Positions 51,965 through 61,929 of a stretch of 64,000 bases of DNA are shown piece by piece. Both the position numbers and the translations under genes were made by a program. The DNA is from Devosia riboflavina (GTDB lineage Bacteria > Pseudomonadota > Alphaproteobacteria > Rhizobiales > Devosiaceae). Where the stretch lies: assembly GCF_000743575.1 (NCBI RefSeq), contig NZ_JQGC01000004.1, positions 124,001-188,000 on the forward strand, given 5' to 3'. Within the stretch, counting starts at the first letter, position 1. The number at the start of each line of letters is the position of its first letter. The notes below the pieces were generated by a model that did no database searches, had not been told where the DNA came from, and was given only the letters and a program-made list of their open reading frames with translations.

Positions 51965-53050
51965 TCAAGCGGGCGGAATAACGCCTTCGACATACCAGTC
52001 CATGCTGAGCAGCTCGGCATCGGTCATGGTGACGCCGGCGGCAACGCGTTCGGTGCCGGTGTGGTCATTGATCGGGCCGGTGAAGATGTGAACTGAACCG
52101 TCGATCTGGCCGGTGCGCATGGCTTCTGCAGCGGTGACAACATCGGCGGGCACCTTGGAGTGATACGGACCCATCTGGACCACGTCTTCCTTGAGGCCTT
52201 CCCAGGTGTCGCCGGGAGCCCAAGTGCCTTCGAGCACAGCCTTGGCCGAAGCCAGGTAGTGCGGACCCCAGTGGTCGATGATGGCGGTGAGCTGGGTATC
52301 CGGAGCAAAGGCCGACATGTCGGCGCCCTGACCAAAACCACCCACGATGCCGCGGTCGGCGGCAACCTGCAGGGCGGCCGGGCCATCGGTGTGCTGGGCA
52401 ATGATGTCGATGCCCTGGTCGATCATGGCGCGGGCAGCGTCAGCTTCCTTGGCCGGGTCGTTCCAGGTCGAGATATAGACCGGAGTGATGGTGAATTCGG
52501 GATTTACCTGACGCGCGGCGAGCACGAAGGAATTGATGCCCATCACCACTTCCGGGATCGGGAAGGAGCCGATATAGCCGGCCTTGGCGGTCTGGGACAT
52601 GTGACCGGCGATCACGCCGCAAACGGCGCGACCTTCATAGAAGCGGGCATTGTAGAGGCCCACATTGTCGGCCTTCATGTAGCCGGTAGCATGTTCGAAG
52701 GCGACATCCGGGAATTCCGGCGCGACCTTGATCACCGAGTCACCAAAACCGAAGCTGGTCGCAAAGATCAGCTTGCAGCCCTGCTGGGCCAGTTCGCGCA
52801 CGACGCGTTCGCAGTCCGGACCTTCCGGCACGTTTTCGACGAACACGGTTTCAACCGCATCGCCAAGGTTCTCCTCCACATAGAGGCGGCCCTGATTGTG
52901 CGCGTAGTTATAGCCGTTGTCGTTGATCGAGCCGACATAGATGAAGCCGATCTTGAGCTTCTCGGCCTGGCCGAAAGCGGTGCCGCCGAGCAGCGGCAAG
53001 GTCATGGCAGCGCCACCGACCTTGATAAATCCACGACGTGACAGAGTCAT
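51965..53050 (-). CDS. BMP-family ABC transporter substrate-binding protein (purine/nucleoside type)
   Basis: 361 residues from the ATG at 53050, with AGGAG 9 nt upstream. A Tat-like SRRGFIKVGGAAMTLPLLGG leader, then the PnrA/BMP fold (KIGFIYVGSINDNGYNYAHN at the start of the mature part, and the AADRGIVGGFGQGAD ligand region). BMP proteins bind purine nucleosides or bases. Last gene of the transporter and very likely the most abundant product. Confidence 0.94.
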   Translation of the reverse strand: MTLSRRGFIKVGGAAMTLPLLGGTAFGQAEKLKIGFIYVGSINDNGYNYAHNQGRLYVEENLGDAVETVFVENVPEGPDCERVVRELAQQGCKLIFATSFGFGDSVIKVAPEFPDVAFEHATGYMKADNVGLYNARFYEGRAVCGVIAGHMSQTAKAGYIGSFPIPEVVMGINSFVLAARQVNPEFTITPVYISTWNDPAKEADAARAMIDQGIDIIAQHTDGPAALQVAADRGIVGGFGQGADMSAFAPDTQLTAIIDHWGPHYLASAKAVLEGTWAPGDTWEGLKEDVVQMGPYHSKVPADVVTAAEAMRTGQIDGSVHIFTGPINDHTGTERVAAGVTMTDAELLSMDWYVEGVIPPA

Positions 53051-53105
53051 TTTTGTTTCTCCTGACTGACGTTCCGATTGCATGAGGCGGTCGTTGCGCG
53101 CCGCC

Positions 53106-54029
53106 TCAATTGCTGGGCATGAACGGCTTGCCGAGGCAGGCCGGAGCATTGGTAGACGCATCGCGCCGGAGCGAAATCAGCACCAACACGACGATCGTTG
53201 CGATATAGGGCAGAGCCGCCCAGAGTTCGGACGGAATGGCCGAAAGCGGGCCACCGCCGGCCTTGGCGTAAAGCTCCATGGTCATCACGAGACCAAAGAG
53301 ATAGGCGCCGCCGAGCAGGCGGAATGGCCGCCACGAGGCAAAGACGACGAGCGCCACGGCGATCCAGCCGCGGCCCGCCGTCATGCCCTCGGCCCATTGC
53401 GGCGTCAGCGTCAGCGGGAAACACGCCCCGGCAATGCCGGCCATGGCGCCACCAAACATCACGGCGAAATAGCGCACCTTGACCACCGAATAACCGATCG
53501 AATGCGCCGAGAGGTCGTTCTCGCCCACCGCCCGCAGGATCAGTCCTGCACGCGTCCTCTTGAGGAAGAACCAGATGGCAAAGACCATGAAAATGGCAAA
53601 GTAGGCCGGGAACGAATAGCCAAAGATCACCCGCAACACCGGATGTGCCGCCAGCTCGGGAAAGATGGGCGACATAAGCGTCACCGGCCGCGCCGAATAG
53701 GAGGCCCCCGCCAGCGCCGAAAACCCCGTACCAAAAATGGTGAGCGCCAAGCCTGTTGCCGTCTGATTTGCCGAAAGCGAGAGCGTTAGGAACCCAAAGA
53801 TCAGCGACGCCGCCATGCCAGCCGCCGCGCCGCAGATTAGCGCCAGATAGTGATTGCCGGTGTGAAACTGCACCACGAAGCCAGCAATGGCCCCAAGCAG
53901 CATCATGCCTTCGACGCCGAGATTGAGCACGCCCGAGCGCTCGACAACCAGTTCGCCCAGGGCTGCGATGAGAATGGGGGTCGAAGCGCCGACGACAGTA
54001 ACGAGAATTGCGATCGTCAGGTCCATCAC
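53106..54029 (-). CDS. ABC transporter permease, nucleoside type (BmpC/NupQ-like)
   Basis: 307 residues, about eight to ten membrane helices. Family features include VVERSGVLNLGVEGMMLLGA near the N-terminus and the conserved NENDLSAHSIGY-type cytoplasmic loop (VGENDLSAHSIGY). Starts within the stop of the partner permease (ATGA). Confidence 0.93.
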   Translation of the reverse strand: MMDLTIAILVTVVGASTPILIAALGELVVERSGVLNLGVEGMMLLGAIAGFVVQFHTGNHYLALICGAAAGMAASLIFGFLTLSLSANQTATGLALTIFGTGFSALAGASYSARPVTLMSPIFPELAAHPVLRVIFGYSFPAYFAIFMVFAIWFFLKRTRAGLILRAVGENDLSAHSIGYSVVKVRYFAVMFGGAMAGIAGACFPLTLTPQWAEGMTAGRGWIAVALVVFASWRPFRLLGGAYLFGLVMTMELYAKAGGGPLSAIPSELWAALPYIATIVVLVLISLRRDASTNAPACLGKPFMPSN

Positions 54030-55111
54030 GCCGCTCCCACACTGGCTTCGGGGCTGACACGGCGAATGCGATAGCGCACCAGAATATCGCCAGCGAGCAG
54101 CAGGAACAGCATCATCGCCTGGAAAATGCCCGTTGCCTCATCCGGCAATCCGATCGTGGTCTGCGCCACCTGCCCGCCCACAAACGTAATGGCAAGCACG
54201 ACACCTGCAACAATCACGCCCAGCGGATTAAGCCGTCCGAGGAAAGCGACGATAATCGCGGTAAACCCATAATTGGTGGGAAAGCCCGGAACCATGCGCT
54301 GGAATGGGCCCGCCACCTCCAGCATGCCGGCAAGCCCTGCAAGCCCGCCGCTGACCAGCATGGCCAGCCAGATCGTCCTGGTCTCGGAAAAGCCGCCATA
54401 ACGCGCCGCATGCGGCGCCGCACCCACCACGCGCATACGATAGCCGAAAACGGTCTTGCTCATCACGAACCAGGCGATCAAAGCCACGATCACCGCAATC
54501 GGCACCCCCAGATGCACGATCGTGCCGGGAATGATGTTGGGCAGCCGCGCCGCCTCTGAGAACAGGCGCGATTGCGGGAAGCCGATACCCATCGGGTCCT
54601 TCCACGGTCCGCGGATGAGATAATAGATCAACTGCACCGACGCATAGGTCAGCATCAGGCTCGTGAGGATTTCATTGACGTTGAGCCGCGTCTTCAGAAA
54701 CGCGGGAATGGACGCATAGGCCATGCCCGCCGCCATGCCGGCAATCGCCATCACCGGCAGGATCCACCAGCCGCTCATACCCCAGGTCATCAGCGCCACA
54801 CCGGTCGCCGCCAGCGCACCGATAATGTACTGGCCCTCGGCACCGATATTCCAGACATTGGCGCGATAGGCGACCGAGAGGCCGGTGCCGATGATGATCA
54901 GCGGCGCCGCCTTGATGCCAAGGTCCTGCCATTTGTAGGGATTGGTCAGCGGCGTCAGGAAGATTTCCTGCACCGCCCGCAGGCCATTGTAGCCAATGGC
55001 CGAAAACAGCAGACAGCCGAGGATCATAGTCAGCACCACGGCCGCGACCGGCGTACCATAGAGCATGAGCTTGGAGGGTTCAGGACGCTTTTCGAGCCGG
55101 TAGCGCATCAT
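54026..55111 (-). CDS. ABC transporter permease, nucleoside type (BmpB/NupP-like)
   Basis: 361 residues with about nine membrane helices and the cytoplasmic motif RVVGAAPHAARYGGFSETRT used to contact the ATPase. NIGAEGQYIIGALAATG is the typical second-helix sequence. Overlaps both neighbours by 4 nt. Confidence 0.93.
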   Translation of the reverse strand: MMRYRLEKRPEPSKLMLYGTPVAAVVLTMILGCLLFSAIGYNGLRAVQEIFLTPLTNPYKWQDLGIKAAPLIIIGTGLSVAYRANVWNIGAEGQYIIGALAATGVALMTWGMSGWWILPVMAIAGMAAGMAYASIPAFLKTRLNVNEILTSLMLTYASVQLIYYLIRGPWKDPMGIGFPQSRLFSEAARLPNIIPGTIVHLGVPIAVIVALIAWFVMSKTVFGYRMRVVGAAPHAARYGGFSETRTIWLAMLVSGGLAGLAGMLEVAGPFQRMVPGFPTNYGFTAIIVAFLGRLNPLGVIVAGVVLAITFVGGQVAQTTIGLPDEATGIFQAMMLFLLLAGDILVRYRIRRVSPEASVGAA

Positions 55112-56625
55112 GCGGTCTCCATCGAACCGTGTACGCCGCCCATCAGCAGCCCAATTTCTTCCACGCTAAAATCCTTCACCGGCCGGGCCGCGCTGAGGCG
55201 TCCCATATTGATGACCGCCAGCGTATCGCAAAGCGCCCGCAGCTCGTCGAGGTCCTGGCTGATGACGACGATAGCCGAACCCGCTGCCGCCAGATCCACC
55301 AGCGCCTGGTGAATGGCCGCCGCAGCGCCCGCATCGACACCCCAGGTCGGCTGGCTCACCACCAGCACGCTCGGCTTTTGCAGGATTTCCCGGCCCATGA
55401 TGTATTTCTGCAGGTTCCCGCCGGACAGAGAACCCGCCGTCGACGCCGGCCCCAGCGCCTTCACCGCAAAATCGGCAATCACCTTGCCCGTATACGTCTT
55501 TGCCGCGCCCGAATTGATCAGGCCCATCATCACCATGCCGAGCCGATCGCGCGCCGTCAGCACCGAATTGTCGGAGAGTGTAAAATCCCCCACGGCAGCG
55601 TGGCCATTGCGCTCTTCCGGCACGGCGCAAAGCCCCTGCCGACGCCGCTCAGTCGTGTTCATCAACCCGATGCCATGCCCATCGATGGTGATGGCCTCGC
55701 GATCATCCCCAATCAGCTCGCCCGAAAGAGCATCGAGCAGCGCATTCTGCCCATTGCCCGCCACCCCGGCGACACCCAGGATTTCGCCGGCGCGCACGGT
55801 AAAGCTGACATTGTCGACCGGCACATCGAAATGCCCCGTCTTGCCCGTGCTCAGACGATTGACCACCAGCTTGGGCTGCCCAAACGCCCTTCCCTCGGCC
55901 CTGACGATGTCCTTCAGCCCCGTGCCGATCATCTTCTCGGCCATGGAGCGGCTCGTCTCCTCTTTGGGATCGCAGGTATCCACCAGCTTGCCACCCCGCA
56001 AAATGGTCGCCGTATCGCACAAGGCTTTGATTTCATGCAGCTTGTGCGAAATGTAGAGGATCGAACAGCCCTCGGCGGCCAGCTTGCGCAGCACCGTAAA
56101 AAGCTGCTCCACTTCCTGCGGCGTCAGCACCGAAGTAGGCTCGTCCATGATGAGCAATTGCGGATTGAGCAGCAAAGCGCGCACGATCTCGATGCGCTGC
56201 CGCTCCCCCACCGATAGCGTCGCCACGGTCCGATGCGGATCAAGCGCCAGGCCATAGGTTTCCATGACTTCGCGAATGCGGCTTTCGAGCTCGCGCGATG
56301 GGATCTTGGCATCCATCCCGAGCGCGATATTCTCAAGCACGGTCAGCGCTTCAAACAGCGAGAAATGCTGGAACACCATGCCGATGCCGAGTTTTCGCGC
56401 GGCCTTTGGATTGGCCACCACAACTGGCTCGCCATTCCAGCGGATTTCGCCGGCATCGGGCTGCATGATGCCGTAGATCATCTTGACGAGGGTGGATTTG
56501 CCGGCGCCGTTTTCGCCGAGAAGCGCGTGGATTTCGCCGGGTTTTACCACAAATGACACATGGTCATTGGCCAGAACGCCGGGGAATTGCTTGGTAATGC
56601 CGGTCAGTTCGAGCCGATTGGGCAT
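55108..56625 (-). CDS. ABC transporter ATPase, double-domain nucleoside/sugar type
   Basis: 505 residues with two fused ATPase domains. The first is complete (Walker A GENGAGKST, signature LSVGERQR, Walker B LLIMDEPTS). The second is degenerate: VAGNGQNALLDALSG replaces a normal Walker A, and VLVVSQPTWGVDAG has lost the catalytic DE, which is usual for this family. The start MPNRLELTGITKQFPGV was chosen; a longer in-frame extension runs into xdhC. One base separates it from xdhC. Confidence 0.94.
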   Translation of the reverse strand: MPNRLELTGITKQFPGVLANDHVSFVVKPGEIHALLGENGAGKSTLVKMIYGIMQPDAGEIRWNGEPVVVANPKAARKLGIGMVFQHFSLFEALTVLENIALGMDAKIPSRELESRIREVMETYGLALDPHRTVATLSVGERQRIEIVRALLLNPQLLIMDEPTSVLTPQEVEQLFTVLRKLAAEGCSILYISHKLHEIKALCDTATILRGGKLVDTCDPKEETSRSMAEKMIGTGLKDIVRAEGRAFGQPKLVVNRLSTGKTGHFDVPVDNVSFTVRAGEILGVAGVAGNGQNALLDALSGELIGDDREAITIDGHGIGLMNTTERRRQGLCAVPEERNGHAAVGDFTLSDNSVLTARDRLGMVMMGLINSGAAKTYTGKVIADFAVKALGPASTAGSLSGGNLQKYIMGREILQKPSVLVVSQPTWGVDAGAAAAIHQALVDLAAAGSAIVVISQDLDELRALCDTLAVINMGRLSAARPVKDFSVEEIGLLMGGVHGSMETA

Positions 56626-56626
56626 A

Positions 56627-57487
56627 TCAGAATCCACTCGCCACCCCCTGTTTTCCGGGGGTGAGCTTCTGCCCGTTCGATACTTCCCGTCCCCCAATCT
56701 GGACCATAACTTCAGCCGCCGCTAGTACCGCAATAACAGATGGTCGTTTATCCCCAAGCCCTTGCGCGCCAATAGGTAACACCAGCCGCTGCAAAAGCGC
56801 CCTGTCGCCGCCCTGCTCCACGAACCAACTGGCAAACTTGGCCCGCTTCGTCTTTGAGCCAACCATACCGACATACGGACTGTCGAGCCGGTTAAGCGCT
56901 TCGGCCGCAATCAGAAAATCGAGCGCATGATCATGCGTCATGATCACGAAGGCACTGCCCTTCGGCGCCGACCGCACCACCGCCTCGGGCATGGCGACAC
57001 GCCGATGCGCAATCCCCGGCGGCAATTGGTCGAGTTCGTCCTGCCGCGTATCGATGACTTCCATCCGCACCGGCAGCAGCGCCAGCATCTGCGCCAGCAC
57101 CCGCCCCACATGCCCAGCGCCAAACACATAGACCTGCGGCGTCGAGGCAATCTCGACCTCCAGCCGCGCGGCATAGTCCCGGCGAATGACGGCATCCGCA
57201 TAGCGCAGCTCGACCTTCACCCGCCCGCCGCAGCATTGCCCGATCTCCGGCCCAAGCGGCACATCCATAGCCTCTTCGGCCCGCCCCTCGGCAATCAGCC
57301 GCCGCGCATGGTCGATGACCATATATTCGAGCGCGCCGCCCCCAATGGTTCCGAAAATCGCCCCCAGCGCCACCAGCATGAACGTCCCCTCCTCACGCGG
57401 CGAGGAGCCACGGACAGACGTCAGTTCGCAGGCGATGACATCGGAATTGGCGGTAAGGAAGGTTTCGAGGGTTGCGGAGGTGGTCAT
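56627..57487 (-). CDS. xdhC: Xanthine dehydrogenase accessory protein XdhC
   Basis: 286 residues from the ATG at 57487. Binds and inserts the sulfurated molybdenum cofactor into XdhB. N-terminal XdhC/CoxI domain (VRGSSPREEGTFMLV, GTIGGGALE, GQCCGG) and a C-terminal Rossmann part (VFGAGHVGRVLAQ). Lies between the enzyme subunits and the transporter genes. Confidence 0.95.
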   Translation of the reverse strand: MTTSATLETFLTANSDVIACELTSVRGSSPREEGTFMLVALGAIFGTIGGGALEYMVIDHARRLIAEGRAEEAMDVPLGPEIGQCCGGRVKVELRYADAVIRRDYAARLEVEIASTPQVYVFGAGHVGRVLAQMLALLPVRMEVIDTRQDELDQLPPGIAHRRVAMPEAVVRSAPKGSAFVIMTHDHALDFLIAAEALNRLDSPYVGMVGSKTKRAKFASWFVEQGGDRALLQRLVLPIGAQGLGDKRPSVIAVLAAAEVMVQIGGREVSNGQKLTPGKQGVASGF

Positions 57488-57491
57488 GAAT

Positions 57492-57599
57492 ACCCCCACC
57501 CTTGATCCCTCCCCACGAGGGGGAGGGAGACGATGGAACCGAGACGGTTGAGGCTTGCGCCTCCCTCCCCCCTGTGGGGAGGGATTGAGGGTGGGGGTG
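57492..57599. repeat. Imperfect palindromic repeat inside the xdh operon
   Basis: ACCCCCACCCTTGATCCCTC... on the left and its near-complement (GAGGGATTGAGGGTGGGGGT) on the right, with inner C-rich and G-rich blocks and a 30-bp centre. It fills the 133-bp gap between xdhB and xdhC, so it is transcribed as a long hairpin within the operon. Confidence 0.8.
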
Positions 57600-57620
57600 C
57601 AATGAAAGCAACCACCGTTC

Positions 57621-59951
57621 TCACCCCCGCATCTCCTTCTTCAGCCGCTCGACGCCCATCAGCACCCGCTCCGGCGTCACCGGCATATCGAGCTGCGGCG
57701 CGATCGCGTAATCCGCCACACTCGCCACCGCCATGCCCAGCGCTTCGGGCACGCTCATCGCCAACATAAACGGCGGCTCGCCCACAGCCTTCGAACGCCC
57801 GATCGTCGGCTCACTGTTCACCGACCACTCGGCCAGCCTCACATTGAAAACCGGCGGCACATCACTCGCGAGCGGGATTTTATACGTCGAAGGCGCATGC
57901 GTCCGCAGTTGCCCCTTGGCATCCCAGACCAGTTCCTCCGTCGTCAGCCACCCCATGCCCTGCACAAAGGCGCCTTCCACCTGGCCAAGATCGATCGCCG
58001 GGTTCAGCGACTTGCCCACATCGTGCAGAATATCTACGCGATCGACCGTGTACTCGCCCGTCAGCGTATCAATGGTCACCTCGCTCACCGAAGCACCATA
58101 GGCAAAATAGTAGAACGGATGCCCCTGGCCCGTAGCGCGGTTCCAGTGAATCTTGGGGGTCTTATAAAAGCCCGCCGCCGAAAGCTGCACGCGGTTCATA
58201 TAGGCCGAGGCTGCCAGTTCAGCGAAACCAACGAATTTCGATCCCGCCTGAATGCCCCCCTGCACCCACTCGCAGGCGCTTTCTTCCACCTGATGCAGCT
58301 TGGCCGCATGCGCAACCAACCGCTCCTTGATCTGCCGGCAAGCATCATAAGCCGCCATGCCATTGAGATCGGAGCCTGACGATGCCGCCGTCGCCGAGGT
58401 ATTGGGCACCTTCCCCGTCGAGGTCGCCATGATCTTGACCGTGTCGAGGTTCACCCCGAACGCATCGGCCACCACCTGCGCCACCTTGATATAGAGCCCC
58501 TGCCCCATCTCGGTGCCGCCATGCGAAAGATGGATCGAGCCATCCTTGTAGACGTGCACCAGCGCGCCCGCCTGATTGTACCAGGTCGCCGTGAACGAGA
58601 TGCCGAACTTCACCGGCGTCAGCGAAATCCCCTTCTTGAGGATTTTGCTCGTCTTGTTGAACGCGACAATCGCCTTGCGCCGCGCCTGATAATCCGACGA
58701 CGCCTCCAGCTCATCCACCACGCGATGGATGATATTGTCCTCCACCACCTGATGATACGGCGTCACATTGTCGGTATCGGTGCCGTAAAAATTAGCCTTG
58801 CGAATATCGAGCGGATCCTTGCCCAGCGCATAGGCAATGTCCTCGATCCAGCGCTCAGCCCCCACCATGCCCTGGGGCCCGCCAAAGCCACGAAAGGCCG
58901 TATTGGACACGGTATTGGTATAAAGCGGCTCCGACCGCGCCCGCACAGCGGGATACCAATAGGCATTGTCGCAGTGGAACAGCGCCCGGTCCGTCACCGG
59001 CCCTGAAAGATCAGCCGAAAACCCGCCCCGCGCCGCATAGACCGCATCCACCGCATGGATCTTGCCGGTCTCGTCATAGCCGACATCATAATCGACCACG
59101 AAATCGTGCCGCTTGCCCGTCGCGCTCATATCGTCGTCGCGGTCCGGCCTGATCTTGCAGGCCCGGTTCCACTTCTTGGCCGCCAGCGCCGCCACCACGG
59201 CAAAGAGATTGCCCTGCGTTTCCTTGCCGCCAAAGCCGCCGCCCATGCGACGCACATTGACCGTCACCGCATTCTGCCGGATGCCCAGCGCATGCGCGAC
59301 GATCAACTGCACCTCGGTCGGGTGCTGGGTCGAGGAATTGACGATGACGTCCTCGTCCTCCCCGGGGACGGCGAGGGCTATCTGCCCCTCAAGATAAAAA
59401 TGGTCCTGCCCGCCAATGGTGATTGCGCCCTTGGCCCGGTGCGGCGCTCCGGCCAAACCGGCCTTCACATCTCCTCGCTCCAGTTTCAGCGGCGGTGTCA
59501 CCAGCTTGCCGCCGGCCGCCTGGGCCGAACGCACATCGGTAAAGTAGGAAAGGTCTTTGTACTCGACCTTCGCCAGATGCGTCGCCCGTCGCGCCTCGTC
59601 GCGCGTCTCGGCCACCACGGCAAACAGCGGCTGCCCCCAGAAATGCGTCACACCCTGCGCAAACAGCGGCTCGTCATGCACATGCGCTGAGCTGATATCG
59701 AGTTCGCCCGGCACGTCGTCATTGGTAAGAACACCAATGACGCCCGGCGCCTTCAGAACCTCCGAAAAATCCATGCCGACGATCTCGGCATGCGGCTTGG
59801 TCGAAAGCCCCAAATAGGCATGCATAGTGCCCACCGGCTCGGCCATATCGTCGATATATTCGGCCGTACCCGTCACATGCTTGGGCCCGCTATCGTGCCG
59901 CGTATTGGTATGCAGCACCGCGAGGTTGATAGGAGATTGATGCTTGTTCAT
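57621..59951 (-). CDS. xdhB: Xanthine dehydrogenase, molybdenum subunit
   Basis: 776 residues, full length. Binds the Mo cofactor and carries the active site for hypoxanthine to xanthine to urate. Motifs include GGQDHFYLEGQIALA, RRMGGGFGGKE, RGFGGPQGM, GGTEMGQG (cofactor contact) and the catalytic-glutamate region KAVGEPPFML near the end. Starts by one-base overlap with the xdhA stop (TAATG). Confidence 0.97.
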   Translation of the reverse strand: MNKHQSPINLAVLHTNTRHDSGPKHVTGTAEYIDDMAEPVGTMHAYLGLSTKPHAEIVGMDFSEVLKAPGVIGVLTNDDVPGELDISSAHVHDEPLFAQGVTHFWGQPLFAVVAETRDEARRATHLAKVEYKDLSYFTDVRSAQAAGGKLVTPPLKLERGDVKAGLAGAPHRAKGAITIGGQDHFYLEGQIALAVPGEDEDVIVNSSTQHPTEVQLIVAHALGIRQNAVTVNVRRMGGGFGGKETQGNLFAVVAALAAKKWNRACKIRPDRDDDMSATGKRHDFVVDYDVGYDETGKIHAVDAVYAARGGFSADLSGPVTDRALFHCDNAYWYPAVRARSEPLYTNTVSNTAFRGFGGPQGMVGAERWIEDIAYALGKDPLDIRKANFYGTDTDNVTPYHQVVEDNIIHRVVDELEASSDYQARRKAIVAFNKTSKILKKGISLTPVKFGISFTATWYNQAGALVHVYKDGSIHLSHGGTEMGQGLYIKVAQVVADAFGVNLDTVKIMATSTGKVPNTSATAASSGSDLNGMAAYDACRQIKERLVAHAAKLHQVEESACEWVQGGIQAGSKFVGFAELAASAYMNRVQLSAAGFYKTPKIHWNRATGQGHPFYYFAYGASVSEVTIDTLTGEYTVDRVDILHDVGKSLNPAIDLGQVEGAFVQGMGWLTTEELVWDAKGQLRTHAPSTYKIPLASDVPPVFNVRLAEWSVNSEPTIGRSKAVGEPPFMLAMSVPEALGMAVASVADYAIAPQLDMPVTPERVLMGVERLKKEMRG

Positions 59952-61417
59952 TACGCCACCTCCCTCTTCAGCCGCTCACCCTGCCCCGACGTTTCGAGGA
60001 AAAACCGCTTGAGCAGGTTCTGCGCGGTAAGAAGCCGATATTCCGCCGAAGCGCGCATATCGCTGATCGGCTGATAATCCACCTCAAAAGCGGCCAGCGC
60101 AGCCTCCACCGTCTCCATCGTCCACGGTTTGCCAACCAGCATCGCCTCGACCGCCTTGGCTCGCTTCGGCGTCGCCGCCATGCCGCCAAAGGCAATCCGC
60201 GCCATCCCGACCGTGCCGGCATCGTTGACGAAAATCCGGAAGGCCCCACACAGGGCCGAAATATCCTCCTCGCGCCGCTTGGAAATCTTGTAGGTCGCAA
60301 ACTTCTCGCCCGCCGGCAGCAACGGCAACGTCACGCTCTCGATGAACTCGCCCGGCTGGCGATCCTGCTTGCCATAGGCAACGAAGTAATCTTCCAGCTT
60401 GATCTCGCGCCGATGCTCACCCCGGCGCAGACTGAGCTTGGCGCCCAGCGCAATGAACGGCGGCGGCGTATCGCCAATCGGCGACCCATTGGCGATGTTC
60501 CCACCCATGGTTCCCATATTGCGGATTTGCTCACCGGCAATGCGGTTCCACAGCTCCCCAAGCTGCGGGAAATTCGCCGAAATAACCGGCAGCGCTTCCG
60601 AATATGAAACACCCGCATAAAAGCGCACTTCGCTGGCGTTCTCGGCGATGCGCTTCAATTCCTGCAAATGGCCGATAAAGATCACCGGCCCGATATTGCG
60701 CATGAACTTCGTCACCCACAGCCCGACATCGGTCGAACCCGCCACGATCCGCGCATTAGGATTGGCTTCATACACGGCAGCAAAATCATCAAGGCTCGCC
60801 GGCACGATGATCTGCTTGTCGCCCTCGCCGATAACAACGCGGCGCCCATCGTTGAACGCCTTAATCTTCTCCTTCACAGCAATGCGCTCGGCCCAAAGCA
60901 CATCGCCCTGCGGCTGCCCATAACTCCCCATGGACTCGCCAGCGCGAATGATCGGCGCATAGCCCGTGCAACGGCAAAGATTCCCCTGCAGCGCTTTCTC
61001 GATCGCCGGCCGCGTCGGGCTCGGATTGCGCATCCAAAGCCCATAGAGGCTCATCACAAAACCCGGCGTGCAAAAACCACACTGCGAGCCATGATGATCG
61101 ACCATCGCCTGCTGCACCGGATGCAGCGCACCATTCTCGCCGCGCAGATGCTCGATGGTCACCACATGCGTGCCATGGAGGCTCCCGACGAACCGGATAC
61201 AAGCCGTCACGGCATCATAAATGATTTCGTCGCCAAAGAGCCGCCCGACCAGCACGGTGCAAGCCCCGCAATCGCCCTCGGCGCAGCCTTCCTTCGACCC
61301 GCGAAGACGCCGCTCCAGACGCAGCCAATCGAGCAGCGTCAAATCGGGCGCGACATCGGTGAGGGTGATTTCTTCGCCATTGAGGAGGAACCGAATGGCG
61401 CTCGCAACCTCCACCAT
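59951..61417 (-). CDS. xdhA: Xanthine dehydrogenase, iron-sulfur/FAD subunit
   Basis: 488 residues. The N-terminal [2Fe-2S] domains are intact (GCAEGDCGACTV; then CGFCTPGF and NLCRCTGY). The FAD-binding domain from about residue 190 includes ARIVAGSTDVG and the MGTMGGNIANGSPIGD loop. Moves electrons from the Mo centre to NAD. Follows uraH by 3 bp. Confidence 0.97.
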   Translation of the reverse strand: MVEVASAIRFLLNGEEITLTDVAPDLTLLDWLRLERRLRGSKEGCAEGDCGACTVLVGRLFGDEIIYDAVTACIRFVGSLHGTHVVTIEHLRGENGALHPVQQAMVDHHGSQCGFCTPGFVMSLYGLWMRNPSPTRPAIEKALQGNLCRCTGYAPIIRAGESMGSYGQPQGDVLWAERIAVKEKIKAFNDGRRVVIGEGDKQIIVPASLDDFAAVYEANPNARIVAGSTDVGLWVTKFMRNIGPVIFIGHLQELKRIAENASEVRFYAGVSYSEALPVISANFPQLGELWNRIAGEQIRNMGTMGGNIANGSPIGDTPPPFIALGAKLSLRRGEHRREIKLEDYFVAYGKQDRQPGEFIESVTLPLLPAGEKFATYKISKRREEDISALCGAFRIFVNDAGTVGMARIAFGGMAATPKRAKAVEAMLVGKPWTMETVEAALAAFEVDYQPISDMRASAEYRLLTAQNLLKRFFLETSGQGERLKREVA

Positions 61418-61420
61418 GGC

Positions 61421-61774
61421 TCAACTCCCCCGATAGGTTGAGTAAGCAAAGGGGCTGACCAGCAGCGGCACGTGATAGTGCTTGTCTTCGGAAATCGTGA
61501 ACCGGATCGGCACCACGTCGAGAAATGGCGTCTCCAGCTCGACCCCGATGCGCTCGAAATACTGCCCGACATGGAAGCGGATTTCGAACTCGCCCTGCTG
61601 GAACTGATCGTCCGCCAAGAGCGGCTGATCCACCCGTCCATCCGCGTTCGTATAGCTGTCGCCCAGATGATGCGTGTGGTCGCCATGCACGAAGTGCAGT
61701 TCGAGCCGCATGCCGCGCGCCGGCTTGCCCGCCATCGTGTCGAGAACGTGAGTGGTAAGGCGTCCACCGGCCAT
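61421..61774 (-). CDS. uraH: 5-Hydroxyisourate hydrolase
   Basis: Transthyretin-like enzyme turning 5-hydroxyisourate into OHCU, 117 residues from the ATG at 61774 with GAGGAG 7 nt upstream. The N-terminal LTTHVLDTMAGKPARGM and the C-terminal YRGS tetrapeptide identify it; the longer open frame upstream is not coding. First gene of the minus-strand purine operon, divergent from the LysR regulator. Confidence 0.96.
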   Translation of the reverse strand: MAGGRLTTHVLDTMAGKPARGMRLELHFVHGDHTHHLGDSYTNADGRVDQPLLADDQFQQGEFEIRFHVGQYFERIGVELETPFLDVVPIRFTISEDKHYHVPLLVSPFAYSTYRGS

Positions 61775-61901
61775 ATGCTGCTCCTCTGCATGCCGCCCGA
61801 ACGTGGGGCCGTTTCGGTGCAACATGCGCAATTCGTTTCCCCGAAGAGCACCATAGAACCCTGAATCTGCTCTTGATACTCTCAAATTGGAAGCACTATG
61901 C

Positions 61902-61914
61902 TGCCAAAACGGCA
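61902..61914. promoter_or_regulatory. Small palindrome in the uraH/LysR spacer
   Basis: TGCC-AAAAC-GGCA lies in the 155-bp divergent spacer, 16 bp before the LysR start codon. A LysR or purine-responsive regulator could use it; support is symmetry and position only. Confidence 0.3.
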
Positions 61915-61929
61915 ACAGCAAGTCCCATC

